Below are positions 8,403 through 15,803 of a stretch of DNA of 64,000 nt, piece after piece. Every line of letters begins with the position of its first letter. Position 1 is the first letter of the stretch. Origin of the DNA: Bacteroidia bacterium (GTDB lineage Bacteria > Bacteroidota > Bacteroidia > J057 > JADKCL01); contig JACJYV010000006.1 of assembly GCA_020635905.1 (NCBI GenBank), forward strand, positions 558,001 to 622,000, written 5' to 3'. The notes below the pieces were generated by a model, which did not search any database, was not told the origin of the DNA, and was given only the letters and a program-made list of their open reading frames with translations. The translations under genes were made by a program, and so were the position numbers.

Positions 8403-9008
8403 TTATTCTTCCTGATCTGAAAAATACATGGGGGATTTCAGGTTGGTGATGAATTTGTAAATTTCCCGCAATGCTATTTTAAGATTTTTGGAAGGAATTT
8501 CGAGATCTGAGTTTAATCCAACTGATTTATCCAGGCTCCAACGGCCACCTCTTTCCCTGGTAAAAGATTCAATAAAAGGCTTGTCCTGGCTAATCAAAAC
8601 ATACTGAATAAGGTCTGGAATCAGTGAATACTTATGAAATTTTACCCCCCGATCATATCCCTCCGTGGAATGAGAAAGTACCTCAAAAATAATTTCAGGA
8701 TTCACCAAACTGTTTTTATCCTTGTTTGAATACTCAGGTTCTCCACAAACGATGGAGGCATCTGCCCTCAAAAATGAATCAGATTCCTCAATTCTGATGC
8801 GCAAATCTCCCCCAAAAATCCTGCAACCCAGCGGGTCGGTCAGGTTTCCAATTGCCTTAATCAGATTGGCACAAATTAATGCATGATCAGGCGTCGCTCC
8901 TGACATTGCCCAAACCATCCCCTGAGAATACTCCAACTTTTCCTCAGAAGATTCCTCCAAAGCCAGGTATTCCTTGATCGTCATTTTCTGATGTTTCAGC
9001 GGCTGCAT
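8403..9008 (-). CDS. Uma2-family (DUF820) putative endonuclease, copy B
   Basis: 201 residues, exactly the length of copy A and shifted from it by 882 bp. The first ~22 residues (MQPLKHQKMTIKEYLALEES), the block VWAMSGATP and the last ten (SPMYFSDQEE) match copy A almost perfectly. The core differs widely (for example ADASIVCGEPEYSNKD against PDLTVVCGKSEYSSLD). The nuclease-like residues are kept: D in RADASIV and E in PEIIFEVLSHST. It probably has the same unknown role as copy A with changed specificity. Identical flanks around a divergent core suggest gene conversion or exchange with a third allele. Confidence 0.85.
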   Translation of the reverse strand: MQPLKHQKMTIKEYLALEESSEEKLEYSQGMVWAMSGATPDHALICANLIKAIGNLTDPLGCRIFGGDLRIRIEESDSFLRADASIVCGEPEYSNKDKNSLVNPEIIFEVLSHSTEGYDRGVKFHKYSLIPDLIQYVLISQDKPFIESFTRERGGRWSLDKSVGLNSDLEIPSKNLKIALREIYKFITNLKSPMYFSDQEE

Positions 9009-9153
9009 AGGGTTAAAGTTACGAATTTTACCCCAAATTTATTCCCACGATGACCAATATCATCCCTCAGGTCAGGGATAATTTCCTTAATTTGCCAGGG
9101 AGAACTACGGCCAACCTGATTCACGAGTATTCGCCCACTGCCAATTGAATAAA

Positions 9154-10014
9154 ATGCGTCCAGTCCTCCAGGATTCCCAACTCCAGCAACTTTACGATCA
9201 AAACGGGTATGTCATGATCGATTTTCTGGATGAATCTGAATTTGGGGCCTTATTTCAATTGATGGAAGAGCTGAAAGAGGAAGGCCGCCAATTCGAAATG
9301 AACGTCGAATCTGAGTACAAACTCAGCTTTTTTGCCAGCAGCCCCGAATGGCGCATGAAGGTTTTTCAGCGGGTCAGTGACTTCTTCACTGCCAAAGCCA
9401 ATCGCTTCCTCGACGATTACGTTCCACTGATTATCAACCTCTTCGACAAGGAACCTGGCGGCGGCGAAGTACCCGTCCACCAAAACTGGAGTTTTGTGGA
9501 TGAATCCCGCTACCGTTCCGTTTCCGTTTGGATTCCCTTGTGCGACGTCAGTCGCGCCAATGGCACCCTGGAAGTGATCGCTGGCAGCCACGACACCCTG
9601 ACCGAATTCCGCAGCCCGTCTATTCCCTGGGTTTTTGACGGATTGTGGGATCCCTTGAGAGAAAAATATTTGCAGCCGCTCAACCTCCGTCGCGGACAGG
9701 CAGGCATCATTGACGATGCCATCATTCACTGGTCGTCCGACAACGACACGGATGCAGTCAGGTCCACCATCCAGCTGATCATGGTGCCGCGGGAAGCCAC
9801 GCCCATTCACTATTACCGCAATCCCGAAAACCCTGAGCAACTGGAAATCTTTGCGGTGGATGCCGAATTTTTTACCCGCTTTCAAATGCATGAAAAGCCA
9901 GTTGGGGTGCAAAAAATCGGCGAAATCAATGGGTTTCACTACCACAAACTGAGCGAAGCCGAACTGGTGGAGAAGGTTTCCGTTCGCAATCCCCACATCA
10001 AAGCCCTGGTCTGA
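9154..10014 (+). CDS. PhyH-family Fe(II)/2-oxoglutarate oxygenase-like protein 1 (H-x-N variant)
   Basis: 286 residues, phytanoyl-CoA dioxygenase (PhyH) superfamily. I start at ATG 9154 because MRPVLQDSQLQQ lines up with the starts of two relatives in this cluster (MRKTFLDPQLQ, MRQIFSDAKLQ); a TTG at 9145 is the alternative. The metal-binding region reads VHQNWSFVDE (H109, N111), so the usual Asp of the H-x-D pair is Asn. The distal His is in IIHWSS (H192) and a candidate 2-oxoglutarate Arg is near 203. Replacement of the carboxylate may weaken iron binding, change the chemistry or leave a non-catalytic partner. It is the first gene of a one-way cluster; its stop overlaps the next ATG (TGATG), suggesting translational coupling. 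Confidence 0.88.
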   Translation: MRPVLQDSQLQQLYDQNGYVMIDFLDESEFGALFQLMEELKEEGRQFEMNVESEYKLSFFASSPEWRMKVFQRVSDFFTAKANRFLDDYVPLIINLFDKEPGGGEVPVHQNWSFVDESRYRSVSVWIPLCDVSRANGTLEVIAGSHDTLTEFRSPSIPWVFDGLWDPLREKYLQPLNLRRGQAGIIDDAIIHWSSDNDTDAVRSTIQLIMVPREATPIHYYRNPENPEQLEIFAVDAEFFTRFQMHEKPVGVQKIGEINGFHYHKLSEAELVEKVSVRNPHIKALV

Positions 10015-10865
10015 TGCGCAAAACCTTCCTGGATCCCCAACTGCAGGCCCGTTTCGAATCCGAAGGATTCGTGAAGGTGCCATTCCTGGACCAGGAAGCC
10101 ATTCAGCAGTTGCTTGATTTTTACCACCAGATGGACCCGGGCGCAGCCAAAAATGCCTTTCATGCCACCATGCACATCGACGATCCCGCCTACCGCAAAG
10201 CGGTGGACCTGGGTATCAAACGGATCATTGGCCCGGCAACCCAGGCCGTTTTGGACCGCTACCAGCCCCTTTTCTCCAACTTTCTGGTCAAGGAAGGGGG
10301 TCAGCAAAACGAGGTTCCCCTCCATCAGGACTGGAATTACTGCGATGAAAACCAGTTTGTTTCGGTCAATATCTGGATTCCCCTGGTGGATACAGGCCCC
10401 GAAAACGGCGGACTTTATGTCCTGCCGGGCAGCCAGCGGCTGAAAACGCCCATCCGTTACACCCCATACGAGGTGCCGGCCCACGAATACCTTCGGGAAA
10501 CCCTGCATGCCATGGGTCACCCCATCGAAACCCGGGCAGGTGAAGCCGTGATCTATAACAGTTCCCTGCTCCACTTTTCCAAAGCCAATTTCAGCCCCGA
10601 TCTGCGGGTCGCAGTTGCCTATGTAAATCTGCCCGAAGAGGCCGAACCCCTGCATTATTTCCACGACCAAACTGACCCGCATCATCTGCACATTTATCAG
10701 GTGGATGTACGATTTTTCTGGGAAAATCCCCTTTACCACAAACCCGAAGGGTTTGAATTCGTGGGCAAGATCCCATTTGACCCCTCGACATTTGCTGAAG
10801 AGGACCTGGAAAATCTTATGGTACACCATTCTCTGACATCTGCCCATCTCAAATCTAATCTCTGA
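10014..10865 (+). CDS. PhyH-family Fe(II)/2-oxoglutarate oxygenase 2
   Basis: 283 residues of the PhyH superfamily with a complete facial triad: LHQDWNY (H104, D106) and LLHFSKAN (H187), plus a candidate 2-oxoglutarate-binding Arg at 198 in DLRVAVAY. The segments WIPLVDTGPENGGLYVLPGS between the metal ligands are typical of the family. It should hydroxylate or otherwise oxidise a small molecule, lipid or glycan using O2 and 2-oxoglutarate. The start overlaps the previous stop by one base. The closest relatives in the window are oxygenases 1 and 3 (shared N-terminal MR..F.D..LQ pattern), consistent with tandem duplication followed by divergence. Confidence 0.92.
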   Translation: MRKTFLDPQLQARFESEGFVKVPFLDQEAIQQLLDFYHQMDPGAAKNAFHATMHIDDPAYRKAVDLGIKRIIGPATQAVLDRYQPLFSNFLVKEGGQQNEVPLHQDWNYCDENQFVSVNIWIPLVDTGPENGGLYVLPGSQRLKTPIRYTPYEVPAHEYLRETLHAMGHPIETRAGEAVIYNSSLLHFSKANFSPDLRVAVAYVNLPEEAEPLHYFHDQTDPHHLHIYQVDVRFFWENPLYHKPEGFEFVGKIPFDPSTFAEEDLENLMVHHSLTSAHLKSNL

Positions 10866-10867
10866 AC

Positions 10868-11635
10868 TTGTCTGATGTAGAAAAATATTACGACGAATGG
10901 ACCTCCCGCTACCTGGAGGTATATGGGGATGTGATCCAGGCCTATCGCCCGGCAGAAACGGAAGCCTTGCTGGATTACACCCTGGAAAGCGCCCAAATTG
11001 AGGACGGGATGCACATTCTGGATGCAGGATGCGGGGTTTGCGGCCCTGCGGTCCATTTTGCCCGGCGCCTGCCCCACCTCAGGATAGAGGCCGTGACCAT
11101 ATCTCAGGTCCAGGTGGAAGAAGGCAAGAAACGCATTGACAAATGGGGATTGCACGACCGGGTGCATGTGCGCAAAGGCGATTATCACCACCTCGACCAG
11201 TATTTTCCCGAAAATCACTTTGATCTGGTGGTATTTTTGGAAGCCCTGGGCCATGCCGTCAATCCGTCGCAGGTCATAGAAGGGGCTGCCAGGGTGGTGA
11301 AGTCGGGTGGATTTATTTACATCAAGGACTTTTTCCCCCTCGAAACAGACGACGAACACTTGCAAAAGCGGGTGGACGAAGTGGTGGGCAATATCAACGA
11401 TATTTACACCTATAATACCCTGGATCTGCACGAAACCATCACTGCCCTGCGCAAAGCGGGATTTTTGCTGGTTTACATCAAGCGGCCCGGGTACGAAAGT
11501 GACATAAATATTCGCAGGAACTTTGAAGACAAATTTGGGATTGATACCCACGGCGGAAAACCTGAATTTATGCCGGCCGAATGGCTGGAAATCAAATGCC
11601 AGAAAATCTGGTGGAATAATGGAAAAGAGGAATAA
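10868..11635 (+). CDS. SAM-dependent class I methyltransferase
   Basis: 255 residues with the class I methyltransferase fold. Motif I ILDAGCGVCGPAVHFA begins near residue 50, and later strands give AVTISQVQVEEGKKR, DLVVFLEALGHAVNP and VKSGGFIYIKDF. The N-terminus SDVEKYYDEWTSRYL is typical of the type 11 / sterol- or UbiE-like subgroup, which methylates small molecules or lipids on O, N or C. The start is TTG at 10868, three bases after the previous stop; no in-frame ATG lies before the conserved N-terminal block. Sitting between oxygenases 2 and 3, it probably acts on the same metabolite, for instance on a hydroxyl made by one of them. That link is inference. Confidence 0.9.
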   Translation: MSDVEKYYDEWTSRYLEVYGDVIQAYRPAETEALLDYTLESAQIEDGMHILDAGCGVCGPAVHFARRLPHLRIEAVTISQVQVEEGKKRIDKWGLHDRVHVRKGDYHHLDQYFPENHFDLVVFLEALGHAVNPSQVIEGAARVVKSGGFIYIKDFFPLETDDEHLQKRVDEVVGNINDIYTYNTLDLHETITALRKAGFLLVYIKRPGYESDINIRRNFEDKFGIDTHGGKPEFMPAEWLEIKCQKIWWNNGKEE

Positions 11636-12499
11636 ATGAGGCAAATATTTAGCGACGCTAAGCTGCAACTGGATCTGGAAACGGATGGATTCGCCCAGAT
11701 CGCGCTCCTCACACCCGAGGACTGCCGGGAGTTACTGGACTTTCACGAAAGCCTGGCCCCCGAAAATGAAGAAGGATTTTATACTTCTATTTGGTCTTCC
11801 AACCGCGAATACCGCGAAAAAGTGGATCGAAAACTGAAATCCATCCTGCTGCCTGGGGTCAATCAGTTGCTGGACCGCTACAAGCCGGTTTTTGCAAATT
11901 TCATGGTCAAGCGGGCCGCGGAAAACAGCCACCTTGGCCTGCACCAGGACTGGACTTTTGTGGATGAATCGCAGTTTGTGGCTCTCAATTGTTGGGTTCC
12001 TCTGGTGGATACACATGTTGGGAACGGCCCCTTGCGCATCGTAAAAAGGTCGAATACCTTTCCCAATGTGATCAGAGGACGAAATATCCGCTCTCCCTAC
12101 GATCCAATCCAGGAGCAGATTCGGCAAAAATACATGACTGACCTGATTGTGCCTGCGGGCACGGCCATCATATTTGATGAGCGCATGCTCCATGATTCTG
12201 AGCCCAATACTTCAGATCAGGACCGGGTTGCGGTCTCGATTGTGATGGTGCCCCGCGAAGCGGAAATGCAACATTACCTGCGCCGCGAAGGCGTGGAAAA
12301 TCAGGTTGATATACTGAAGGTGGATTCGGGATTTTTTACCGAAAATGGCCTGTTTGATAACCTCGACCACCTGAAAGCAGACCGCCAGGTGGACTATACT
12401 TTTAAAGGAATTTCTGAGGATGAATTTGCCAAAATGTACCACAAAGCCAATCCTGAAATGAATCCCATTGCGAAGTTTTTTGTGAAATTATTTTCCTGA
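11636..12499 (+). CDS. PhyH-family Fe(II)/2-oxoglutarate oxygenase 3
   Basis: 287 residues with an intact triad: LHQDWTFVDE (H103, D105) and MLHDSEPN (H186), with Arg 197 in QDRVAVSIVM as the probable 2-oxoglutarate anchor. The N-terminus MRQIFSDAKLQ matches oxygenases 1 and 2. The ATG directly follows the methyltransferase stop with no gap, so it is in the same operon and probably coupled. A short C-terminal tail (NPIAKFFVKLFS) is hydrophobic and might touch the membrane. A 94-bp gap separates it from the next oxygenase, the largest break in the array. Confidence 0.92.
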   Translation: MRQIFSDAKLQLDLETDGFAQIALLTPEDCRELLDFHESLAPENEEGFYTSIWSSNREYREKVDRKLKSILLPGVNQLLDRYKPVFANFMVKRAAENSHLGLHQDWTFVDESQFVALNCWVPLVDTHVGNGPLRIVKRSNTFPNVIRGRNIRSPYDPIQEQIRQKYMTDLIVPAGTAIIFDERMLHDSEPNTSDQDRVAVSIVMVPREAEMQHYLRREGVENQVDILKVDSGFFTENGLFDNLDHLKADRQVDYTFKGISEDEFAKMYHKANPEMNPIAKFFVKLFS

Positions 12500-12593
12500 G
12501 TTGCGAGTAATGAGTTGTTGGTTGTTGGTTAAACAAGCGGATGGATTTCCCAAATGCTATTTGATAATTGCTCACTGATAATTGTTAATTGAA

Positions 12594-13460
12594 ATGTGCC
12601 CTGTTTTCAAAAACCCCATTCACCAGCACCAATTTGAATTGGATGGGTACATTGTGGTTCCGGATTTTCTCCTTCCCCAGGACATTGAGCATTTGACCCG
12701 CAATTATTATGAATTGAAAGATATTTCGGACGTGGGAGTGGGATTTCATTCCACATCTCATTCCAAAAACCTGGCTTATAAACGGGCGGTCAATCAGTCC
12801 ATCCAGGAAATATTCATGCCCAAAGCCCACCTGTTGATCCACGATTACCAACCCTTGGTGGCCAATTACACCGTGAAGGAGCCCGGACAGGCCAGCTTTT
12901 TCGATTTTCACCTCGATTGGAGCATGGTCAACGAGCGGGAGCATACCTCCCTCACCATCTGGACCCCATTGGTGGATGTGAATGCCACGAACGGCAACCT
13001 CTGGGTTCTGCGGGGCAGCCACAAACTGGGATACACCCTGCGCGGCGGCCCGGGATTATTTCTGTTTGCCTCAGACGAAGTCAATCAGCCGCTGGCGCCA
13101 AAATTCGAAAAAGTGGTTATGGCATTGCGGGCTGGCACTGCCGTGATCTACGATCACCGCCTCTTTCACGGCTCGCCTCCCAATCTCAGCGGCGAACGCC
13201 GCCTGGCCATCAACCAGACTTTGTGCCCTGCTGCCACTCAATCCTGGCACTACCACCAGCTCAGCGATTCGCTGCTGGAAGTCTTCGAAGTCGATCCCGA
13301 CTTCTACTGCCGCTACGACATGGGCACCCGCCCCTCGGATGTGAAGTCGCTTGGAACCCTGCGCATTGAACCCCGTTTCCTGGGTCAGGAAGAGGTAAAC
13401 GGGCTGATCAGGGGTGAGCGGGTGTTTGAGGGGGAAGGAAAAATCCCCCCATTTTCGTAA
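12594..13460 (+). CDS. PhyH-family Fe(II)/2-oxoglutarate oxygenase 4
   Basis: 288 residues with triad FHLDWSMVNE (H106, D108) and LFHGSPPN (H192), and Arg 202/203 in ERRLAINQ. I use ATG 12594; a TTG at 12582 would add four residues lying within a repeat-like AATTGTTAATTGA stretch, so it is unlikely. The protein is more distant from oxygenases 1-3 than they are from each other, and its N-terminus lacks the MR..F.D pattern. The HGSPPN distal motif is the form found in many bacterial PhyH enzymes linked to glycan and natural-product clusters. Same strand and direction as the rest of the array. Confidence 0.92.
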   Translation: MCPVFKNPIHQHQFELDGYIVVPDFLLPQDIEHLTRNYYELKDISDVGVGFHSTSHSKNLAYKRAVNQSIQEIFMPKAHLLIHDYQPLVANYTVKEPGQASFFDFHLDWSMVNEREHTSLTIWTPLVDVNATNGNLWVLRGSHKLGYTLRGGPGLFLFASDEVNQPLAPKFEKVVMALRAGTAVIYDHRLFHGSPPNLSGERRLAINQTLCPAATQSWHYHQLSDSLLEVFEVDPDFYCRYDMGTRPSDVKSLGTLRIEPRFLGQEEVNGLIRGERVFEGEGKIPPFS

Positions 13461-13472
13461 TTTCCAACCTCT

Positions 13473-14312
13473 ATGAGCCCATATCGCCAATTCTTATATA
13501 ACCAAACAAGGGAAAAGCAACTGCTGGAAGATGGCTTTTTCGTGCACGAAAACCTGCTTTCAGCCGCGGACATCCAAGCCTGCCTCACCGCCTACCAGAC
13601 CTCAGACCAGGGGCAACAGGACGACCTTTACAACACCCTCAATGTGGACGGTTATGAGCATCGTTTGCAGGTGCGTGACTCCCTTTGGAGCGTACTTGGG
13701 CCGCGGATCAAGCCTGAATTCATCGATTATGACGTGCTGGGGATCAATTTTGCGATCAAAAAACCAGGACCAGAAACCCAGTTTCCGCTCCATGTGGACG
13801 ACATCCACCTCGACCGTTCCCGCCATGTGGCGGTCAATATCTGGATTCCGCTGGTGGATGTGAATGAAGAAAATGGCGCCCTTTATGTGGTGCCACGCAG
13901 CCATTTGCTGCCCCAACCCATTGGTGGACTGGGAACCCCCTTTCCCTGGCCCCACTTTGCGGACATTATCCACCGCAAAAAAATCAGCATGAATCTCAAA
14001 GCGGGCGACGCCCTGTTTTTTCATGACTCCATCATCCACGGCTCTCCCCATAATTCTACCCTGATTCCCCGTCCGGCCATCATCTCGGCCATGCTGCCTG
14101 TCGAGGCCCAACCCATTTGCTACATGATCCACGACCAGCTTGAGCCTGGCAAAATTGAATTATTTGAAGCCCCGCCCGACTTTTTCCTGAAGGTTGCGAT
14201 TGGGAAAAGACCCGATTTCACTTCCAGTCTGGGCATTTTTGACTTTGAGCCCAGCCAGTTGAGCGAAGCCGAATTTCTTGCTGTGCTGGAAGGGGAGCGA
14301 GTGCTCAAATAA
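13473..14312 (+). CDS. PhyH-family Fe(II)/2-oxoglutarate oxygenase 5
   Basis: 279 residues with triad LHVDDIHLDRS (H107, D109) and IIHGSPHN (H189), and Arg 200 before PAIISAML. The region NIWIPLVDVNEENGALYVVP is classic for the family. The start ATG lies 12 bp after the previous stop, so it is co-transcribed with oxygenase 4. It is followed after 33 bp by the ABC transporter ATPase gene. Like its neighbours it should be a cytosolic mono-iron oxygenase; the substrate cannot be read from sequence. Confidence 0.92.
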   Translation: MSPYRQFLYNQTREKQLLEDGFFVHENLLSAADIQACLTAYQTSDQGQQDDLYNTLNVDGYEHRLQVRDSLWSVLGPRIKPEFIDYDVLGINFAIKKPGPETQFPLHVDDIHLDRSRHVAVNIWIPLVDVNEENGALYVVPRSHLLPQPIGGLGTPFPWPHFADIIHRKKISMNLKAGDALFFHDSIIHGSPHNSTLIPRPAIISAMLPVEAQPICYMIHDQLEPGKIELFEAPPDFFLKVAIGKRPDFTSSLGIFDFEPSQLSEAEFLAVLEGERVLK

Positions 14313-14345
14313 ATCCCCCAATTTCCCTAAATTCGTCTGAGTTAA

Positions 14346-15803
14346 ATGGGCAAATCCGCCGAAAATATCGCTATCCGCGTGCAGCGGGTTTCCAAAGTCT
14401 ATGACCTGAGCCTGCGGCACACAGACAAATTCCGCGATGTGCTGACCCGGGGTTGGGAAAATTTGCTGGGCAAAAAACCCGAGTCTCTGCCTGGAGAAAG
14501 GTTTCAGGCCCTGAAAAATATCTCTTTTGAACTGGCTCAGGGCGAAGTATTGGGGGTGATCGGGGATAATGGGGCAGGCAAAAGCACCCTGCTGAAGCTG
14601 CTGGGCGAGGTAACCACTCCTACTGAAGGCAGCATCGTCCTGAATGGAAGGGTTTCCTCCATTCTGGAAATTGGCACGGGGTTTCACCCCGAATTGAGCG
14701 GCAAGGAAAATATTTTCCTCAGCGGGCAGTTGCAGGGCATGGAGAAGGCCGAAATTGAGGAAAAATTCCAGCAAATCGTGGCTTTCAGTGGGATTGGAGA
14801 CTTCATCAACGTCCCGGTCAAGCGCTACTCATCGGGCATGTTCATTCGCCTCGCATTTTCAGTGGCTTCCCACCTCGATGCAGACATTGTCCTGCTGGAC
14901 GAGGTGCTTTCAGTGGGAGATGCCGAATTTCGGGTCAAAAGCCTCGAAAAGATCAAACAATTGGCCAAATCCGGCTGCACCGTGGTCTTGGTTTCCCACG
15001 ATCTCAATTCCATTGACAGCCTTTGTACCCGATGCCTGGTGCTCGAAAACGGCGAAATGAAGGCCTTTGGCTCTCCCAAGGAGATCACGGGCGCCTATAT
15101 CGAGCGCACACTGATGGACCTGGAGGGCGAAAAGGAGCAAAAAGGGGAGGAAGATTCTGCCAAAGAACCCGTCCCTGAAAATACATCGCAAGCGGACCAG
15201 GCCGATCCCGAGGCTCTGACTCAAAGTTATCTGGAGCAGGCGGAACGCCTGAAAAATGCCCGCCTGATTCCCGTTCGCCAATGGAAATTGGCGGAGGAAG
15301 CCCCGGGAAATGAAATTTTCAGGGTCAAGCGGGCCGCTTTACACGATTCGCAAGGCGAATCAAAAAGCACCTTTCGCAATGCAGAATCCATTTTCATTGA
15401 AATTGATTACTGGAAATTTGACGCTGAACCCAGCTGCCTGGCCTTGGTGATTCTCTACCAACTCACCTTGCCCGCCTTTTTTTGCAATCCCATGTTCAAT
15501 GCAGCCCAGGACGAATGGCAGTTTGATGCAACGCCCGGACGCTATTCCCTTTCCTGCGAAATTCCTGGCGAAATCCTGAACAGCGGCATTTACACCCTCG
15601 ACCTGTTTGTGGTGGGACCCGGGGTGAAGGAAATACTCAATGTGCCCCGTTTGCTCAATTTCAAAATCGAACTGGAAGCGGGATACGCGGAGAAATACAA
15701 TTATTCAGGTGGATTTCCCGGTCCCATGTTTCCCCGTTTTGCCTGGAAAAAAGCTTCTGTGCAACCTTTGGAAATTCCCCCGCCCCCCGCGGATCATGCC
15801 TGA
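14346..15803 (+). CDS. Wzt-like ABC transporter ATPase with C-terminal substrate-binding-type domain
   Basis: 485 residues. The ATPase half has Walker A GDNGAGKS (73-80), signature YSSGM (161-165), Walker B IVLLDEVLSVGD and the switch His in VLVSHD. This is the O-antigen/teichoic-acid exporter subfamily (Wzt, TagH, RfbE). An acidic linker (about 265-300) leads to a beta-rich C-terminal domain (about 310-470) like the carbohydrate-binding domain of Wzt, which recognises the modified end of the polymer before export. In known systems such a cap is often a methyl or phosphate group, which fits the methyltransferase upstream. The permease partner (Wzm) is not adjacent and not in the window. The next gene overlaps its last eight bases. 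Confidence 0.92.
   Translation: MGKSAENIAIRVQRVSKVYDLSLRHTDKFRDVLTRGWENLLGKKPESLPGERFQALKNISFELAQGEVLGVIGDNGAGKSTLLKLLGEVTTPTEGSIVLNGRVSSILEIGTGFHPELSGKENIFLSGQLQGMEKAEIEEKFQQIVAFSGIGDFINVPVKRYSSGMFIRLAFSVASHLDADIVLLDEVLSVGDAEFRVKSLEKIKQLAKSGCTVVLVSHDLNSIDSLCTRCLVLENGEMKAFGSPKEITGAYIERTLMDLEGEKEQKGEEDSAKEPVPENTSQADQADPEALTQSYLEQAERLKNARLIPVRQWKLAEEAPGNEIFRVKRAALHDSQGESKSTFRNAESIFIEIDYWKFDAEPSCLALVILYQLTLPAFFCNPMFNAAQDEWQFDATPGRYSLSCEIPGEILNSGIYTLDLFVVGPGVKEILNVPRLLNFKIELEAGYAEKYNYSGGFPGPMFPRFAWKKASVQPLEIPPPPADHA

Larger units (their letters stand above)
7347..9110. repeat. 882-bp direct tandem duplication (two units)
   Basis: Unit 1 (7347-8228) and unit 2 (8229-9110) line up with a constant shift of 882 bp, and a third copy of the junction heptamer CCAACCT follows at 9111. 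Each unit holds the end of the type IX sorting-tail sequence, a Uma2 gene on the minus strand, and about 100 bp upstream of that gene. The outer parts of the units are nearly identical, while the middle of the Uma2 genes has diverged strongly. Confidence 0.9.

Noticed and set aside
15640..15795. Extension of the membrane protein at 15796 towards 15640
   Set aside because: This part lies within the ABC ATPase gene in another frame and is not hydrophobic or family-like; the ATG at 15796 gives a normal start.
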